Shown one piece after another: positions 1 to 10,982 of a DNA stretch of 64,000 bases (its first letter is position 1; each line of letters opens with the position of its first letter). Where the stretch lies: positions 105,326,796-105,390,795 of the forward strand of contig NC_081412.1 of NCBI RefSeq assembly GCF_030272615.1. Reading direction: 5' to 3'. Made by a program: the position numbers and the translations under genes. The notes under the pieces are model-generated. The model was not told the origin of the DNA and searched no databases. It was given only the letters and a program-made list of their open reading frames with translations. This DNA comes from Cryptomeria japonica (Eukaryota > Streptophyta > Pinopsida > Cupressales > Cupressaceae).

Positions 1-116
1 TGCTTTACCGGTACTCTGATTTGTCTAAGGTTATATTGTGGATTAAAAGTTATTATCTGTTAACAAATGATTCGATCCCCCCCCCCTTTCTCAGTTGTTC
101 ACCGATTATCCTAACA
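1..116 (+). repeat. 3' end of the 5' LTR of copia element A
   Basis: A primer-binding site follows two bases after this stretch, and it ends in CTAACA, the usual ..CA LTR end. It holds a poly-C run followed by a TTCTCAG sequence about 30-50 bp before the end, a layout also seen in the LTRs of D and F. The rest of the LTR lies left of the window. Confidence 0.7.
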
Positions 117-118
117 AT

Positions 119-128
119 TGGTATCAGA
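119..128 (+). promoter_or_regulatory. Primer-binding site of element A
   Basis: TGGTATCAGA matches the complement of the 3' end of plant initiator tRNA-Met (full site TGGTATCAGAGC). It is the minus-strand priming site for Ty1/copia reverse transcription, and it fixes the LTR end at 116. Confidence 0.75.
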
Positions 129-174
129 TCTTTGGTCCTCTTTTGCATAAGCTTAACCACTTGTGGTAGATCCT

Positions 175-2595
175 ATGCAAGCTAACACTTCTAATCCATC
201 GGCAACTATTTTCAGAAGAGAAATACCTAAGCCTGATGGAATAAATTATAGGATATGGAAAATTCGAATGGAGACTCATCTTAGATGTCTTGGGAAGGAT
301 ATTTAGGAGATCACTGAGAAAGGATACACACCTTATGATCTGACATCCAACAATCCTTCTCCTGCAAACCTAGACAAGAATATTGAAAATGATTGCAGAG
401 CTAGAGATGCCCTCTTGTGCACACTTACTGATCAAAAAATCATAGGATTGACTGACAAATCATTGACTAAGGTTATATGGGGAAAATTACAAACTTTGAA
501 TGAAGGTGACCCTACTGTCAAAATTGATAAACTTGATGGTTACCGAGTAAGGTATGAAAACTTGAAAATGGAAGAAAATGAAAGAATTGTTGTGTTTATA
601 GAAAGAGTAAATGAGATTGTTATGGGAATTCAATGTTGTGGAGGATTTCTAAGTGAAGATGAAAAAGTTTCCAAAGTCTTGAGAGCCCTTCTACCGGCTT
701 ACAAGATGAAGGCAACTACAATTAATGAGTTAAGAACAATGACAAACACTTCAATCAACAAAGACATTTTGATTGGGAAATAATCTGCTTTTGAGCTTGA
801 AGAATTTGGATCTTTTGGAGCTCTGAAGTCTGAACCTGCTTTTCATGCACCATCATCAAAATATACCAACAAAAGTGATTAGAGAGCCCTATATGCAAAA
901 GAATTGGAAGAAATGAGGAAAGAAGATGAAGAGCTTGAGCAACTTGAAGCCTTATTTTCTAGAAGACTACCTAAAGGTCCAACTAGAAGTAAGTATGAAG
1001 GAAAAGGACCTTTTAAATGTTTTGCATGTAATAAGATTAGTCATTTTGCATCTAGATGTCCTGAAAGGAATGCAAGGTTTGAGGAAAGAGTTAAGAAAAC
1101 TTTTAAGCCTAACCCAAAAAGGTATAGATTCAAGAAAAACAAACACTACTACATAGCAGATGAGGAAGGATTAACTGATGACTCTGGAGATGAACCAGAA
1201 GAAGAACCAGCTAGTGGATCTGGAAATGGAAAGAAATGGGTATTCTATGCTTTGAAAGAAGATGAACCAGAACTGGCTATCAAAAATGAAGAGAAGGCCC
1301 TAGAAGCAAAATTTGAAGATAAGGATGAATGGGTAATTGATAGTGGATGCTCACATCATATGACTAGAGACAAAAGGAAATTTATGTCCCTGCAAGAATA
1401 CAATGGTGGTCAAGTCAGATTTGGAGATGACAAGGCATGTATGATCAAAGGTAGAGGTATTATTTCTTTGGATGGCAAGCATAACATTGATAATGCCTAT
1501 TACGTAGAAGGTTCAAGGTATAATCTTTTGAGTGTTGGTCAATTAGTTGATAAGGTTTTTCAACTTCAGTTTAAGGATAAAAAATGCAAAATCATTAATA
1601 AAATTGGTTTGGAGATTGCAACTAGTATTCAGATAGGAAGTAATATCTTTCACTTGAACACATGTAATAAGACATGTTTGATTTCTCATATTGATGAGAG
1701 TTGGCTATGGCATGAGGTTTTTCCATGGTAATTTTGATTGTATTGTTAAGATCAGTTCAACTAAGGCAGTCAGAGATATACCTAAGATTATGAAGCCTCA
1801 TAACCCGATATGTAAGGAATGTCAATTGGGTAAGCATGTTAGAAACTCTTTTAAAAGCACACATGATAAATCTAATGATGTACTTGATTTGATTCACACT
1901 GACTTATGTGGTCCAGCAAGGACTAGAAGCTTTCAAGGTGATAGGTATTTCATGTTGATTATTGATGACTATTCTAGAATGATGTGGGTGACTTTTCTAA
2001 GGGAGAAGTCTGAAGCTTTTGAGAAATTCATGATCTTTAAAGTGAAGGTTGAAACAAAAACCGGATTGAAAATCAAATGTCTAAGATCAGATCATGGTGG
2101 TGAGTTCACTTCTCATGAATTTAACAGTTATTGTGAGACAAATGGAATCAGGAGACAACTATCTGCACCTAGGACTCCTTAGCAAAATGGAGTGGTTGAA
2201 AGAAAGAAAAAAACCATTTTGGATACAACTAGATACATGATGATGGAAGCCAAATTGCCTCATATCTACTGGAGAGAAGCAGCGAGTACAAAAATATACA
2301 CATTCAATAGAGTTCACATAAAAAGTGAAACTGGTAAGACCCCTTATGAACTATGGTTTGGACATACACCTACTGTTAAGTATTTTAGAATTTTTGGAAG
2401 TAAATACTATATCAAAAGAGATGATTCAACTGGAAAGTTTGATCCTATATGTGATGAAGGGATATTTCTTGGTTATTCAATTCAGAGAAAAGCATATAGA
2501 TGTTATAACAAAAGATTGCAGAAAGTTGTGGAAAGTGCTAATGTGAAAGTCAATGAATAGTACATAAATAATTCTATATCATATGATAGGGAACC
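175..2595 (+). pseudogene. Copia element A gag-pol, 5' part (gag, protease, integrase)
   Basis: This is a degraded Ty1/copia polyprotein. The ATG at 175 opens a gag frame 56 bp after the PBS. In-frame stops lie at 304, 781 and 880, and the same frame continues through an intact CCHC knuckle (1018-1059, C-X2-C-X4-H-X4-C) and the protease motif VIDSGCSHHMT (about 1330). A one-base frameshift near 1725, inside the pre-integrase zinc-finger region, moves the reading to frame 2, which carries integrase. The aspartates in HTDLCGP and LRSDHGGEF are intact. TAG at 2180 replaces a glutamine in the conserved TPQQNG stretch, and TAG at 2558 follows. Element B interrupts the frame at 2595, and the RT part resumes at 10031. 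The product cannot be functional. Confidence 0.9.
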
Positions 2596-4068
2596 TGTTG
2601 GCATATGATGATATGATGATATGATGATAATGTATGTTGTCATCAATTTCAATAAGTACAGGTGAACCAGTATGAAGATTGGAAGAATTTTTTATTGATG
2701 TTCAAGTTGGAGAACCGGTATGAAGAGATGTAGTGAACTAGTGTCAGGGTTTCACTAAGTGTGACTACCGGTTGATAGTCTTAGCTCTAGGGTTTTCGAT
2801 TTGGCAATCTAGCTTGTGCAATGCAACTAGTGACATTATGTGATGAGTAAGCTAAGAAATAAGGATGATATCGAGATGCCATGTCAGTTTTGTGCATGTG
2901 AAGGATTTCCTTGAGGATCTTGCATGTAAAGATCAATTGCATTAAATGTCTACCTTAGGAATGCACATTTTTCTTAGTAGTATGAGAAAAAACCGTGATG
3001 GGATATTGATTTCTATGTGCGGTGAAGAATGGACAATGCAGAATGTCTTGTGATCTATCTAAGATTATTTTATTCTAAGCAAAATATTTGGACAGTCAAG
3101 ATTGGACTGCTTGTAATTGTAAACCCAAAATGTTTAGGGTTTAGGGTTTATGCTACCAACCTAATTGTTGTCTATAAGGTCGATGATGTTTGTTATTGTA
3201 AGTTGTTGGAAAATGTTGTGTGTGTATCTGAGTGATGAGATACTTGTCAGACCAGTGAGGGAAAATTGCAGAGTGTGATTGGAGAGTAGATGAGTGGAAA
3301 ACTACATAGTGTGATTGCAGAGTAGAGGAACTAAAAAGGATCTTCTTTAGCATATAGTGTTGTTATCATATCTGAGCTTTACCTATTGTCTTCTAACCAT
3401 TTCAATAGTAGGAAAATCCCTTTGTCATGTAGATTTAATATGCTTATTGTAAAACCTCCAACTAGCTGACTCAAGTTCATTGAGTTCTTCAAATCCTCTA
3501 CCAAGGTAATCTTTAATAGGTTTTCAACCTTTAATAGGGTATATAGCCATCCCTTTACCAGGTGATCTTTAATAGGATCGGTTCCTAGCAGAACCTTATT
3601 GTAAAGTCTTTAACTGGACTAGGCTCCTAACAGAACGATCTTCAAAAGAGTTCGAAAACAAGCTTGTGGGTATTCATCCCCATCGTGGTTTTTCCCATTT
3701 GGGTTTCCACGTGAAAAATTTGTGTGTCATGAGTTGTGCATTTTTCATGTGATGATTGAGTATTCTTTGTTTAAGTTATTATGCATGCAGAGCTAATTGT
3801 TATGGTATTACTGATACAAGACATGCATATGTATATTGGTGAAGTAGTTGTTAAGTGTTGAATGATATTTGAAGTATTTAGTTTTACCGATTTAGTTGTC
3901 TGAAGCATTACTGTGTTTAACAAGTATACCCATGGTTACGTTCAGTGATGAAGACAACTAGTCAGGATTGTTTTAACTTGATAAGTTGTTGAGATGTTTT
4001 TGTCTGTACTGATGTACCCCCTCCTCTCAGTAGCAGTTAGGGTATTTTTTGTTCATCATTATTCATCA
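2596..4068 (+). repeat. 5' LTR of element B
   Basis: It starts TGTTGGCATATG and ends in CA before the PBS, 1,473 bp. It pairs with 8485-10030. Near its start it has an extra run of GATATGAT units (about 2602-2625) that the 3' copy lacks. It carries a telomere-like motif, a TATA-like box, a series of TTTAA(C/T)AGG(G/A)-type repeats at 3430-3630, and the conserved GTGGTTTTTCCC motif near 3685. Confidence 0.9.
3132..3178 (+). promoter_or_regulatory. Telobox plus TATA-like module, 5' LTR of B
   Basis: A run of just over two plant telomere repeats (TTTAGGG) lies about 23 bp upstream of TATAAG (3173-3178). The same layout is found in the other three LTRs of B and C. That this is the LTR promoter core is inferred from position and conservation. 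Confidence 0.45.
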
Positions 4069-4070
4069 AT

Positions 4071-4082
4071 TGATATCAAAGC
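4071..4082 (+). promoter_or_regulatory. Primer-binding site of element B
   Basis: TGATATCAAAGC is a decayed form of TGGTATCAGAGC (two G-to-A changes), two bases after the 5' LTR. Confidence 0.75.
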
Positions 4083-4139
4083 AACTCCAAGTCCTCGGTG
4101 ATATAAGCTTAACCGCTTGAGGTAAAAGATCTTGCTTTA

Positions 4140-7100
4140 ATGATGAAGAGGGAAGGTCCTAAGTTCAATAGAGATAACTTCAAAATATGGAAGGAAATAA
4201 TGAAGATTTATATCAAGAGTTTGGGTGCTCAACACTGGAGCTATGTTGAGAATGCCTAAGTAATCCCCACTAGGACTCTAACCGATGATCAGAAAAGAGA
4301 GATTCAAGAAAATGGGAAAGTCATGGAAGCCCTTATTAGCAGTTTGTCTGATATTGAGTTCATTGATGTACACGATAAGGACACTCCTAAGGATATATGG
4401 GACACACTGGAAACCATTTATGGTGGTGATGAGCATGTCAAGAAGGCTAAGGAAGAAAGTCTTAGAGGAAAATTTGAAGACATGAGGATGGTTGAAGGGG
4501 ATACCATTAAACAATATGGCATAAGGATCAAGACTATGGTTGGAGATATCAAGAGCACTGGTGGAATAATTGATGATGCCGCCATTGTCAGTAAAGTTTT
4601 GAGATCATTATTACTGGTCTATGCAATCAGAGTTGCTGCTATTCAGGAGCTAAGGTCTATCGACAAAACCAAGGTATCCTTAGACTCTATCATTGCAAAG
4701 TTGACAACATATGAGTTGAATAGCTATGATGGCAGTGTTCAGAAGACTGAGTCGGCTTCTAGAGAATATATTGCACCAAACAGAAAAGGAAAAGAAGTAC
4801 CAATTATGAATCCATGCAAATCATAGGTATGGATGATGAAGAGATTCTGATGGAGTTTGAAGATCTTATTTCCAGGAGACTTCCAAAAGGCACTAGAAAA
4901 TACAGAGGTAAGATTCCTTTAAAATGTTTTTCCTACAATAAGATAGGACATATAGCTGTTAACTGTCCTAACAATGAAAATAAGGATAAATTGGAGAGGT
5001 TTATAAAGTATAAAGGAGGAAGTAGAAGAAATTGTCTTATTGTAGTTGATGAAGGTGTTACTGATGAAGAATCTAAGGATGAAGAGAATGAGGACATAGT
5101 GTTTGTAGTTGTAAAGGAAGAAGTGTATGACAAGAAAGCACTTATCTCTCACATTGATAACTCTAATGAGTGGATTATTGATAGCGGGTGTTCTCACCAC
5201 ATGACTGGTGACCGGAGAAAGTTTATGTCCCTAGAAGAATATGATGGAGGTGTTGTCCATTTTGGCAATGATGCACCATGCTTGGTAAAAGGTAAAGGAT
5301 CCATTTCACTAAATGGAAAGAGCAGTGTGGATGATGTCTACTGGGTAGAAGGTCTTAAGAATAACCTATTGAGTGTTGCTTAGCTAAATGACAAAGGACT
5401 CATTTTGGAGTTCAAAGGTGGAGTCTACAATATAATTGGAAAGAGTGGTGAACTTATTGCCACCGATAAGCAGACCAGAGGAAACTTGTTTCAGTTGAAT
5501 GCCAAGATTAGTCGGTGTTTGATGGCAAAGTTTGATGTCAGTTGGATATGGCATAGGAGACTTTATCATATGAACTTTGATAATATTGTAAAGGCGAGTA
5601 AGATCAAGGCAGTAAGAGGATTGCCTTTGCTGAACAAACTAGATAATTCTTTATGCAGAGAATGTCAACTTGGGAAGATGTCTTCCTCAAATTTCAAAGG
5701 TAAGTTTTTTTCAATAGAAAACTTACTTGATCTTGTGCATACCGATATTTGTGGTCCTATGAAAACTAGAAGTATTCAGGGAGATAGGTATTTCATGATT
5801 CTTATTGATGATTGCTCAAGAATGATGTGGGTCACATTCTTGACAGACAAGTCTGAGGCATTTGGAAAGTTCAAAGAATTTAGAGCATTAGTAGAAAGGG
5901 AAAGTGGTCAAAGGATAAAATGTCTAAGAACTTATAAAGGAGGTGAATTCACTTCTGATGAATTCAACAAGTACTGTGAAGAGAATGGTATCAAGAGGTA
6001 GTTGTCTACTACAAGGATATTACAGCAAAACATCATAGCAGAAAGGAATAACAGGACTGTAGTTGAAGCGGCCAGAAAAATTTTCATCCAAGGAAAGGTT
6101 GCTCAGACTTTTTGGGGAGAAGCGGTGAGCACTATAGTCTATACTATGAACTGGGTACTCATCAAGAAAGGTAAAGATAAAACCCCTTATGAGTATTGGA
6201 CTGGGAAGACTCCCACTGTGAGTTACTTTAAAGTATTTTTAAGTAAGAGTTACATCAAGAGAGGTGAGCATCTGAGCAAGTTTGATGATAAATGTGATGA
6301 AGGAATATTTCTGGGATATTCCACTAAGAGAAAATCTCTCAAGTGCTACAACAATAGGACACAAAAAATTGTTGAGAGTATCAATATTAGGGTTGATGAA
6401 TTCCCTGAGAAACCTAAGGAAACCTATAGTGAGCAAGTGGAAGATGAACCGGGTGTAAACTTCTGGGAACTGGTTAAGAAAGAAACAAGCAAAGACCTAA
6501 GTGTTCCTATACTGATAGAAGCTACAGTAGGTGAAGAAGAAGATGGAGATGAACAAGAAGAGGAAAAGCAAGCAGAAGCAACTAGAGTGATTCCTAGATA
6601 TGTGAAACTACATCATGGTCTGAAGTAGATCATAGGAGATAAAGATGCAGGGATACTCACAAGGAGAAAGGTGAAAGAAAACTCTTGTATGATTTCTAAA
6701 TTTGAGCCTAAGACTTCTAGAGAAGCACTTATAGATGAAGACTCAATTAAGGCAATGGAAGAGGAGCTAGACCAGATAGAAAAGAATGCAACATGGTCTT
6801 TGGTACCTAGACCAAAACACAAAAATGTCATAGGTACCAAATGGGTCTTAAGAATAAGCTGAATGAAGAAGGCATAGTTGTAAGGAACAAGGAAAGACTT
6901 GTATGCAAGGGATATTCTCAGGAAGAAGGAGAAGACTATGGAGAAACCTTTGCCCTAGTGGCTAGACTAGAAGGTGTTCAAATGCTACTTGCATTTGTAG
7001 CATTTAAGGGATTTAAGGTATATCAGATGGATGTGAAGTCTACATTCTCAAATGGAATCCTAGAAGAGGAAGTGTATATTGAGAAACCGGATGGGTTTGC

Positions 7101-8214
7101 CTTATCAGAAGATAGTAACATGGTTTGTAGATTACACAAGGCCCTGTATGGATTGAAACAGGCACTAAGGGCATGGTATAAACGATTCCACTCTCATCTT
7201 GTGAAGAGAGGATTTCAGAGAACAAGTGAAGATAGCAACATCTACCTGAAATCTGAAGGTGATTAGATTCTGATCTCTGAAGTGTTTGTAGATGACATAA
7301 TCTTTGGAGGAGATGATGAAATGAAGAAAGAGTTTGAAATGTCTTTGATTGGAGAAATAAAGTTCTTCATTGGTTTACAGATTCAGTAGATGAAAGAGGG
7401 TATCTTTATTACCCAATCTAAGTATGTCAAAGAGATATTGAAGACCTTTGGCATGGAGGAAAGCAAACTAGCTGGTACACCGATGGTGACTGGATGTAAA
7501 TTGACTAAAGAAGATTATTTAGCATTGGTAAATGAGAAGAAGTATTGGTCAATGATAGGTAAGATGCACTATGTGGTACACATCAGACTAGATATTGCTC
7601 ATGTAGTGGGCATAGTAGCTCATTTTTAGAAAAGTCCAAGGGAATCCCACTTGGTAGCAGTCAAGAGGATTCTTAGATACCTGAAAGGGACAGTCAATTA
7701 TGGATTGTGGTATGCATACAATGGTGATTTTAATCTCAAGGTATTTACCGATGTAGATTGGGGAGGTAATGTGGACGACCGGAAGAGCACAACCGGTGGA
7801 GCGTTCTTTCTTGGTGGAAGACTAGTCTCATGGATGAGTAAGAAGTAGAGTTGTACTTCTCAATCTACAACTGAAGCGGAGTATGTGGCAGCATTTATGA
7901 ATTACACTCAAGTAATCTAGATGAAATATGTATTGGATGGTTTCAAAGTACCTATATCTAAATCGGTGAGTATATTTTGTGATAACACAAGTGCAATCAA
8001 TATCTCCAAGAATCCAATATTGCATGGTAGAACTAAGCACATTGATCTCAAGTATCATTTCTTGATAGAGAAGGTTCAAAACAAAGTGGTTGTATTACAA
8101 CATGTTTCCAGTAAAGAGCAGCTAGCAGACATATTCACTAAGGCCTTACAAAAGACTACATTTACCTATTTGAGAGGTGAATTAGGGGTTCTACCCCTTC
8201 ATGAAGTAAATTAA
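4140..8214 (+). pseudogene. Copia element B gag-pol polyprotein relic
   Basis: The full copia order gag-protease-integrase-RT-RNase H is readable. Gag starts at ATG 4140 (stop at 4257). Frame 3 runs to TAG 4824, then frame 2 carries a zinc knuckle whose second Cys is Tyr (CFSYNKIGHIAVNC) and the protease motif IDSGCSHHMT. In integrase the second catalytic Asp is Tyr (LRTYKGGEF; relatives have LRTDQGG). TAGs stand at 5381, 5999 and 6626. A frameshift near 6850 leads to frame 1 with RT (FVDDIIFGG near 7290; about eight residues missing just after it compared with C) and RNase H (TDVDWGG, CDNTSAI). Further TAGs stand at 7264, 7387, 7627, 7846 and 7918. It ends at TAA 8214. It is dead as a gene but keeps the complete domain set. 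Confidence 0.92.
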
Positions 8215-8484
8215 AAAATGTGTGCTCCACATCAGTCAGGTACTACAGTGACAAATCTTACAAGGTTGATGTGTTGAAGGATGCTACTCCATAGGGGGAG
8301 CAACATAAGTGGAGATTGGGAGTTTGTGCCTCCACTTTGGCATTGTTGTTAAAGGGGAGAAGAAATCCGATGTATGATATGGGAGAAGATATCTGATGAT
8401 GAAGATATTTTAGTTGCACTAGTCTATGATGTTTTTAGTTGCAATGCTACACTGAGTATTGCCATCAATGCCAAAGGGGGAGAT
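8215..8484 (+). other. 3' noncoding region and polypurine tract of B
   Basis: This is an untranslated stretch between the pol stop and the 3' LTR. It ends with the PPT GCCAAAGGGGGAGAT (8470-8484), which primes plus-strand DNA synthesis and abuts the LTR. A second purine run, TAGGGGGAG, lies near 8293. Confidence 0.8.
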
Positions 8485-10030
8485 TGTTGGCATATGATGA
8501 TAATGTATGTTGTCATTGATGTCAATAAGTACAGGTGAACCGGTATGAAGATTGGAAGAAGTTGTTATTGATGTTCAAGTTGGAGAATCGATATGAAGAG
8601 ATATAGTGAACCGGTGTCAGGGTTTCACTAAGTGTGACTATCGGTTGGTAGTCTCAGCTCTAGGGTTTTTGTTTTGGCAATCTAGCTTGTGCGATGCAAC
8701 CAGTGACATGGTGTGATGAGTTAGCTAAGAAATATGGATGAGATTGAGATGCCATGTCAGTTTTGTGCACATGAAGGATTTGCTTGAGGATCTTGCATGT
8801 GAAGATCGATTGCATTAAATGTCTGCCTCAAGAATGAACATTTTTCTTAGCGGTATGAGAAGAAAGCGTGATGGGTTACTGATTTCTATGTGTAGTGAAG
8901 AATGGATGATGCAGAATGTCTTGTGATCTATTTGAGATTGTTTTATTCTAAGCAAATGTTTGGACGGTCAAGATTGGAATGCTTGTAATTGTACACCCAA
9001 AATGTTTAGGGTTTAGGGTTTACACTACCGACCTAATTTTTTTCTATAAGGTCGATGATGTTTGTTATTGTAAATTGTTGGCAAATGTTGTGTGTGTATC
9101 CGAGTGATGAGATACTTGCTAGACTAGTGAGTGAAAGATACAAAGTGTGATTGGAGAGTAGATGAGTGGAAAACTGCAGAGTGTGATTGTAGAGTAGAGG
9201 AACTGAAAAGGATTTGCCTTATCATATAGTGTTGTTATTAGATCAGAGCTTTACATGTTGCCTTTTAACCATTTCAACAATAGGAAAATCCCTTTGTCGG
9301 ATAGCTTTAACAGGCTTATTGTAAAACCTCCAACCGGGTGACTCAAGTTCATTAAGTTCTTCAAATCCTCATCAAGGTAACCTTTAACAGGGTTTCAAAC
9401 TTTAACATGGTATATAGCCATTCCTCTACTGGGTAATCTTTAACAGGATCGGTTCCTAGCAGAACCTTATTGTAAAGTCTTTAACCAGACTAGGCTCCTA
9501 ATAGAGCAAGCTTCAAAAGAGTTCAAAAACAAGCTTGTGGGTATTCATCCCCACCATGGTTTTTCCCATTTGGGTTTCCACGTGAAAATTCTATGTGTCA
9601 TGAGTTGTGCATTTTTCATGTGATGATTGAGTATTCTTTGTTTAAGTGATTATGCATGCAGAGCTAATGGTTATGGTATCACTGATACAACACATGCACA
9701 TGTATATTGGTGAAGTAGTTGTCAAGTGCTTAATGATATTTGAAGTATTCAGTTTTACCGGTTTAGTTGTTTGAAGCATTACTATGTTTAACCAGTATAC
9801 CCATGGTTAAGTTCAGTGATGAAGACAACCAGTCAAGATTATTTTAACTTGATAAGTTGAGAAGTTTTTGTCTGTACTGAGTTTAACCAGTTTTTGTTTT
9901 GTATTTAGTTTTACCAGTTTAGTTGTTTGAAGCATTACTGTGTTTAACCAGTATACCCATGGTTAATTTCAGTGATGAAGACAACCGGTCAGGATTGTTT
10001 TAACTTGATAAGCTGAGAAGTTTTTGTCTG
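8485..10030 (+). repeat. 3' LTR of element B, rearranged and truncated
   Basis: It matches 2596-4016. The segment 9745-9874 is repeated at 9901-10030 (130 bp each, 26-bp spacer), and the last part of the LTR is absent. Element A coding sequence follows directly at 10031. The telobox and TATA module is at 9004-9050. Confidence 0.85.
9004..9050 (+). promoter_or_regulatory. Telobox plus TATA-like module, 3' LTR of B
   Basis: The telomere-like run at 9004-9022 is followed by TATAAG at 9045-9050, with the same spacing as in the 5' copy. Confidence 0.45.
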
Positions 10031-10981
10031 ACAATGGAAATGATCATAACTAAACTAGCAATTCCTCAACTGGTAGAAGAAGATAAAATAGTTACACCGA
10101 CATAGTCTGAACATTCAACTGTGACTGATGATCAGAGTGGTGAACCTGAAGTTCAAAAGACTCTGAGGTATGTAAGATTAAATCATTCTGAAGATCAAAT
10201 TATTGGAGATAGGACCAAGGGAGTAATGACAAGAAGAAAACTGGCAAATGAAGAGGTATGTCTTATTTCTCAAGTTGAACCGGCAAATGTTATTGAAGCT
10301 TGTAAGGATAAACATTGGTTAAAAGCTATGGAAGATGAATTAGATCAAAAAGAAAAGAATGAAACTTGGTCTTTAGTTTCTCGGCCTAAAAATAAGAATG
10401 TTATTGGAACTAAATGGGTTTTTAGAAATAAACTGAATGAAGATGGTCAAGTTATAAGGAACAAGGCTAGATTGGTTTGTAAAGGATATTCTCAAATAGA
10501 AGGAATTGATTATGGTGCGACATTTGCACCTGTAGCTATAATTGAAGCTGTTAGACTATTTCTTGCCTACGTAGCTTATAAGAACTATAAGGTTTATCAA
10601 ATGGATTTCAAATATGCATTTTTGAATGGTGAGTTTGAGGAAGAAGTTTACATTGAGAAACTTGATGGATTTTCACTGACAAATGACAAAGACATGGTTT
10701 GTAGATTGAAGAAATCTTTATATGGTTTGAAACAGGCTCCTAGAGCTTGGTATGCAAGGTTGGATAAATATCTTTTGAAGCTTGGTTTTACTAAAGGCAA
10801 ATCTGATAGTAATCTATATTATAAGATCATTGATAATGATATTTTGATTATTGAAGTTTTTGTTGGTGATATCATTTTTAGAGGAGAAGATAAACTGTGC
10901 ATGGAATTTGCTAACAACATGAAAAATAAATTTGAAATGTCCATGATTGGTGAGATGAAATTTTTCTTAGGTTTGTAGATT
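10031..10981 (+). pseudogene. Copia element A pol, RT part, resumed after B
   Basis: This continues the frame-2 reading of A. It covers the end of the integrase-RT linker (TAG near 10104) and then an open RT segment from about 10121 to TAG 10976, with TKWVF, YQMDF and [11 protein letters not shown] motifs. The RT active site reads FVGD instead of FVDD, so a catalytic Asp is lost. Coding similarity ends abruptly at FLGL; from about 10982 the DNA is the inverted integrase of element F. RNase H and the 3' LTR of A are missing. Confidence 0.88.
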
Positions 10982-10982
10982 A

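Larger units (their letters stand above)
2596..10030 (+). mobile_element. Copia retrotransposon B, nested in element A
   Basis: This is a nearly complete Ty1/copia element: 5' LTR, PBS, gag-pol relic, PPT and 3' LTR. The 5' flank is GAACC. The reciprocal target duplication is missing because the last part of the 3' LTR is gone. Element A coding sequence lies on both sides, and its two parts fit the same place in the integrase-RT linker. LTR divergence is roughly 9% over the first 350 bp (by eye), so the insertion is old. Confidence 0.9.

Noticed and set aside
415-783. Independent small gene at the window start
   Set aside because: It lies in frame with gag upstream and downstream; it is a piece of element A between two stops.
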